Shown: positions 5,516 to 8,375 of the stretch, one piece after another
How positions within the stretch are numbered: position 1 is the stretch's first letter
How the letters are laid out: every line of letters starts with the position of its first letter
From: Bifidobacterium sp. UBA744
GTDB lineage: Bacteria > Actinomycetota > Actinomycetes > Actinomycetales > Bifidobacteriaceae
NCBI GenBank assembly: GCA_002298605.1
Contig: DBKS01000050.1
Location: 1-8,375, forward strand
Length of the DNA: 8,375 nt
Reading direction: 5' to 3'
Program-made: the position numbers and the translations under genes
Notes under the pieces: generated by a model
Told to the model about the DNA's origin: nothing
Database searches by the model: none
The model's input: only the letters and a program-made list of their open reading frames with translations

Positions 5516-6661
5516 ATGAGTGATTTCGAGCCGTTCTACGATGTGAACCGCACCTATGACGACAATTATGCGACCGGTCCGTTCGGGGCGTTCGCCGATG
5601 CGCTTGCCGATGACGGCGAGACGCGGGAATCCGCCACGCGCGTCTCCGGCACTGGTGCCGGCGCCCTCCCCGACCCCGCCCGGCGCGAGTCGTTCCTCGG
5701 CTTCGATCTCGACATTCCCTTCGGCATTCCGGCCGGTCCGCTGCTCAACTCCCGGTACACCACGGCCGCCTTCCGCATGGGATTCGACATGGCCGTCTAC
5801 AAAACCGTGCGGTCGCGCGCATGGGGCTGCAACCCCTTCCCGAACGTGCTCGCCGTGCATCCGCGCTCGGCGTCCGGCGAATTGACCCCGGGCAGCGCCG
5901 AACTCGACGACGGCGTGCTTGCGGACACCGAGTATCAGCTGCCCATCTCCATCTCCAACTCCTTCGGCGTGCCCAGCCGAGACCCTGATGTCTGGCAGCC
6001 CGACATGCGGCAGGCCATCGAAGCGGCCGGTCCGGGGCAGCTGCTGATGCCAAGCTTCCAGGGGTCGCGCACCGAGGGCATGAGCCGGGAGGAATACATC
6101 GCCGACCACGCGTTCACTGCGAAACTGGTGTGCGAGACGGGCGCTCGGCTGATGGAGATGAACACCAGCTGCCCGAACGAAGGCCACAATCGTCTGCTCT
6201 GCCATGACGCGCATCTGGTGGGGGAGATCACCGAAGCGGTGAAGAACGAGATCGGCGACCGTCCGCTCATCGTCAAACTCGCCTACCTGCCCGACGATCT
6301 GGACCTGGAACGCATGGTCAACGAAACCGTCGCACATGGCACCGTGCAGGGATTCTCGACCATCAACACCATCAGCGCCAAACTGGTCGACAAGGATGGC
6401 CGGCAGGCGCTGCCCGGCAAGGGGCGCGAGCATTCCGGCGTCTGCGGCAGTGCGATCCGCTCGGCCGGCCTCGACATGGTGAGGCGTCTGAGCGCGGTGC
6501 GCGAACGGACGGGATTTGACTTCGCGATCATCGGCGTGGGCGGCGTGACCACGCCGGAGGATTATCGGGCGTATCGTGCGGCCGGCGCGAATGCGGTGAT
6601 GTCGGCCACGGGCGCGATGTGGGACGCGAATCTGGCACGCGAGATCAAGGCCGCGCTGTAA
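5516..6661 (+). CDS. pyrD: Class 1 dihydroorotate dehydrogenase family protein
   Basis: A 381-residue soluble TIM-barrel flavoprotein. The family oxidises dihydroorotate to orotate using FMN in pyrimidine synthesis. Visible landmarks are GIPAGPLLNS (70-79), FMN/substrate lysine K96 (VYKTVRSR), NSFGVPS (148-154, equivalent to NSMGLPN of the lactococcal enzyme), NTSCPN (216-221) with catalytic C219, K254 (VKLAYLPD), NTIS (284-287), and the phosphate-binding GVGG (340-343). The cysteine base marks class 1 rather than the serine-type membrane class 2. It is about 70 residues longer than usual class 1 enzymes (about 310), mostly from an N-terminal extension of about 55 residues. No pyrK, pyrF, pyrE or other pyrimidine gene is adjacent, so it may be a stand-alone or second dehydrogenase; a role outside orotate synthesis cannot be excluded. 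It begins 36 bases after the protease stop codon. Confidence 0.82.
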   Translation: MSDFEPFYDVNRTYDDNYATGPFGAFADALADDGETRESATRVSGTGAGALPDPARRESFLGFDLDIPFGIPAGPLLNSRYTTAAFRMGFDMAVYKTVRSRAWGCNPFPNVLAVHPRSASGELTPGSAELDDGVLADTEYQLPISISNSFGVPSRDPDVWQPDMRQAIEAAGPGQLLMPSFQGSRTEGMSREEYIADHAFTAKLVCETGARLMEMNTSCPNEGHNRLLCHDAHLVGEITEAVKNEIGDRPLIVKLAYLPDDLDLERMVNETVAHGTVQGFSTINTISAKLVDKDGRQALPGKGREHSGVCGSAIRSAGLDMVRRLSAVRERTGFDFAIIGVGGVTTPEDYRAYRAAGANAVMSATGAMWDANLAREIKAAL

Positions 6662-6671
6662 TCGCGCTATC

Positions 6672-6688
6672 GTGCCAATTGTGCCAAT
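6672..6688. repeat. Two 9-bp direct repeats (GTGCCAAT) after the dehydrogenase gene
   Basis: GTGCCAAT occurs at 6672-6679 and 6681-6688, period 9, followed by a partial third unit (GTGTCG). It lies just after the dehydrogenase stop codon, in the 254-base region before murA. A protein-binding site is possible but nothing else supports it. Confidence 0.4.
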
Positions 6689-6715
6689 CGTGTCGTAGCC
6701 GGGGCGCAAATACCA

Positions 6716-6721
6716 TAAAAT
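6716..6721 (+). promoter_or_regulatory. Weak candidate -10 element (TAAAAT) for murA
   Basis: TAAAAT matches the -10 consensus at 5 of 6 positions and is the most AT-rich stretch between the dehydrogenase gene and murA. An overlapping TACCAT (6711-6716) is an alternative. No good -35 is found at 16-18 bp. If used, murA would have a leader of nearly 190 bases. Confidence 0.3.
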
Positions 6722-6888
6722 CCGCCATAGGCGTTCGGCTCGCGGCGCATTTCACCGTGTCGCCACACGTGCCGTGGCAGACTAATCATGAGTGTGTTTG
6801 AGGGCCGGTCGGCGGACGATCGCGAGATGATTGCGCATCGCGGCGGAATTGCCGCAGTCCGCTGCGACCGGACAAGACCGGATAAGAG

Positions 6889-6901
6889 AGCCCGCGGGGC
6901 T
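6889..6901 (+). promoter_or_regulatory. GC hairpin directly upstream of the murA ribosome-binding site
   Basis: AGCCC (6889-6893), loop GCG, GGGCT (6897-6901) is a perfect 5-bp inverted repeat that ends 3 bases before the Shine-Dalgarno sequence. Just before it, the 10-mers GACCGGACAA and GACCGGATAA (6866-6885) form a near-perfect direct repeat. It could influence translation start, but it is short. Confidence 0.35.
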
Positions 6902-6904
6902 AAT

Positions 6905-6910
6905 AGGAGA
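6905..6910 (+). promoter_or_regulatory. Shine-Dalgarno sequence deciding the GTG start of murA
   Basis: AGGAGA lies 5 bases before GTG at 6916. An ATG at 6911 directly abuts it but is in another frame that stops at 6947-6949, so the GTG is the real start. This is the only strong ribosome-binding site in the window. Confidence 0.8.
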
Positions 6911-6915
6911 ATGAC

Positions 6916-8241
6916 GTGGCAGAGGATCCGAACGATATCCTGCATGTGAACGGCGGCAAGCCGCTCAATGGCACCATCAAGGTGCGCGGCGCCAAAAACT
7001 TCGTCAGCAAGGCGATGGTGGCTGCGCTGCTGGCACCGGGCACGTCGGTGCTAAAGAACGTGCCTGAAATTCGAGACGTGCACGTTGTGTCCGACCTGCT
7101 GCGTCTGCATGGCGTGACCGTGGACGTCAACGGCGCCAAGGGCATCGTCACCATCGACGCGACCCATGTGCAGCTCGCCGACGTGGCCGACGTCGACACC
7201 CTTTCCGGATCCAGCCGCATCCCGATCCTGTTCTCCGGGCCGCTGCTGCACCGCCTGGGCGAGGCGTTCATTCCGGCGCTGGGCGGATGCAACATCGGTG
7301 GCCGTCCGATCGACTTCCATCTCGAGACCCTGCGCAAACTGGGCGCGAACGTCGACAAGGAGCACAAGGACGGCATCCACATCACCGCCCCCAACGGCCT
7401 GACCGGTGCGAAAATCCATCTGCCGTACCCGTCCGTGGGCGCCACCGAGCAGACCCTGCTCGCCGCCGTGCTGGCCAAGGGCAAAACCGAACTGTCGGGC
7501 GCGGCCATCGAACCGGAGATCATGGATCTGGTGAGCGTGCTGCAGAAAATGGGCGCGATCATCTCCGTGGATGTGGACCGCACCTTCCGCATCGAAGGTG
7601 TCAAGGAGCTCAAGGGCTACACGCACACCTCGCTGACCGACCGCATTGAGGCGGCCAGCTGGGCCTCGGCTGCGCTTGCCACGCATGGCGATATTTTCGT
7701 CAAGGGCGCCACCCAGCCTGAAATGATGACGTTCCTGAATGTGTTCCGCAAGATCGGCGGCGAGTTCGACATCACCGACAAGGGCATTCGCTTCTGGCAT
7801 CCGGGCGGGGACTTGAAGCCCGTGGCCATCGAAACGGATGTGCACCCCGGCTTCATGACCGACTGGCAGCAGCCGCTGGTGGTGGCGCTCACCCAGGCCA
7901 ACGGCCTGAGCATTGTGCACGAGACGGTGTACGAGAACCGTTTCGGCTTCACCAAGCCGCTGGTTGACATGGGTGCGACGATCCAGCTGTATCGCGAATG
8001 CCTTGGATCCCTGCCGTGCCGCTTCCAGCAGCGCAACTACAAGCATTCGGCGGTGATTTTCGGGCCGACTCCGCTGACCGGACGCGATATCGACGTGCCG
8101 GATCTGCGTGGCGGCTTTTCGCATCTGATCGCCGCGCTCGCCGCGTCGGGCCCGTCGAATGTGCATGGCATCTCGCTGATCGACCGCGGTTACGCCGACT
8201 TCCGCGGCAAGCTATATCAGTTGGGCGCCGACATCGACTAG
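6916..8241 (+). CDS. murA: UDP-N-acetylglucosamine 1-carboxyvinyltransferase (MurA)
   Basis: A 441-residue cytoplasmic EPSP-synthase-fold enzyme that transfers enolpyruvate from PEP to UDP-GlcNAc, the first committed step of peptidoglycan synthesis. Key residues are present: K27 and N28 (GAKN), R101, C125 in GGCNIGGRP (the fosfomycin target, Cys115 in E. coli), R130, D316 in HPGFMTDW, and R398 (DLRGG). The cysteine separates it from mycobacterial MurA, which has Asp there. Compared with E. coli MurA (419 residues) there is an insertion around 358-383 (YRECLGSLPCRF, two cysteines); from memory this is shared by Streptomyces-type actinobacterial MurA, so it is a clade feature. The GTG start is fixed by AGGAGA 5 bases upstream. 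The gene stands alone: a 254-base leader precedes it and a strong terminator follows the stop codon. Confidence 0.95.
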   Translation: MAEDPNDILHVNGGKPLNGTIKVRGAKNFVSKAMVAALLAPGTSVLKNVPEIRDVHVVSDLLRLHGVTVDVNGAKGIVTIDATHVQLADVADVDTLSGSSRIPILFSGPLLHRLGEAFIPALGGCNIGGRPIDFHLETLRKLGANVDKEHKDGIHITAPNGLTGAKIHLPYPSVGATEQTLLAAVLAKGKTELSGAAIEPEIMDLVSVLQKMGAIISVDVDRTFRIEGVKELKGYTHTSLTDRIEAASWASAALATHGDIFVKGATQPEMMTFLNVFRKIGGEFDITDKGIRFWHPGGDLKPVAIETDVHPGFMTDWQQPLVVALTQANGLSIVHETVYENRFGFTKPLVDMGATIQLYRECLGSLPCRFQQRNYKHSAVIFGPTPLTGRDIDVPDLRGGFSHLIAALAASGPSNVHGISLIDRGYADFRGKLYQLGADID

Positions 8242-8255
8242 ACGATGAGCGGTGT

Positions 8256-8297
8256 GAGCGGGCGCTCCGGTACATGCCGGAGCGCCCGCTTCGTCTT
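8256..8297 (+). terminator. Intrinsic terminator of murA
   Basis: A perfect 14-bp stem (8257-8270 pairs with 8277-8290), extended by a G-T pair, with a 6-base loop TACATG, followed by a moderately T-rich tail TTCGTCTT. It starts 15 bases after the murA stop codon. The T-rich side is only on the plus strand, so it serves murA. Confidence 0.9.
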
Positions 8298-8375
8298 ATG
8301 GCCTTCCAGAACCACCGTTGTCGCTCTATAAGACACGTGAAATCCGCCCCCCCCAGCACACCCCCTTGATTTAGG
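8298..8375. other. Intergenic tail, no gene supported
   Basis: The last 78 bases contain an ATG-started frame of only 24 codons (8298-8372) with no ribosome-binding site, a TATAAG -10-like string (8327-8332) without a -35 box, and an uninterrupted run of eight C (8347-8354). It probably holds the upstream region of a gene beyond the right edge. Confidence 0.5.

Noticed and set aside
4562..6709. 715-codon open frame on the minus strand across the protease and pyrD genes
   Set aside because: It is antisense to two genes with clear catalytic motifs, is rich in Arg, His, Gly and Ala without any recognisable motif, and arises from high third-position G+C of the opposite strand.
6911..6913. ATG next to the Shine-Dalgarno sequence as the murA start
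   Set aside because: It has no spacer to AGGAGA and opens a frame that stops at 6947-6949; the GTG at 6916 opens the full MurA frame.
6788..6949. 53-codon plus-strand frame in the murA leader, overlapping the murA start
   Set aside because: No ribosome-binding site before its ATG, Arg-rich composition without pattern, and overlap with murA in another frame; a leader peptide cannot be excluded but is unsupported.
7051..8166. 371-codon minus-strand frame over murA
   Set aside because: Antisense shadow of murA with no motif of its own.

Overview
The window looks like chromosomal DNA from a high-G+C actinobacterium without mycolic acids, most likely Bifidobacterium or a close relative. The evidence is strong G/C preference at third codon positions, a Streptomyces-type MurA that keeps its active-site cysteine, actinobacterial GlfT-type galactofuranosyltransferases, and several starts that have a TANNNT-like -10 element 5-7 bases before the ATG and no Shine-Dalgarno sequence. 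The genus is an inference. No mobile element, CRISPR array, tRNA or rRNA was seen.

Left part (1-3101, minus strand): a two-gene glycosyltransferase unit. A GlfT1-like family 2 glycosyltransferase (2037-3101) is followed after 14 bases by a large GlfT2-like galactofuranosyltransferase that runs off the left edge (1-2022). The second protein starts with an unusual 15-residue tandem repeat. The stretch 3102-3130 is a compact divergent promoter region. On its other side, on the plus strand, lies rmlB (3131-4165), the dTDP-glucose 4,6-dehydratase of dTDP-L-rhamnose synthesis. Together these genes suggest a rhamnose- and galactofuranose-containing cell-wall polysaccharide; the rest of that locus (UDP-galactopyranose mutase, exporter, rmlA/C/D) would lie outside the window.

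Middle (4166-6661, plus strand): a 135-base gap with an 11-bp degenerate tandem repeat and a good candidate promoter, then a CPBP-family membrane protease (4301-5479), then 36 bases later a class 1 dihydroorotate dehydrogenase family protein (5516-6661).

Right part (6662-8375): a 254-base leader with short repeats and a GC hairpin next to a clear Shine-Dalgarno sequence, then murA (GTG start, 6916-8241), the first committed step of peptidoglycan synthesis, closed by a perfect 14-bp intrinsic terminator. The last 78 bases hold no supported gene.

The window is mostly housekeeping and cell-envelope DNA. I see no clearly new system. The most unusual items are the paired GlfT1/GlfT2-like enzymes with a repeat-bearing N-terminus, the 11-bp phased repeat array, and the recurrent leaderless start signature.
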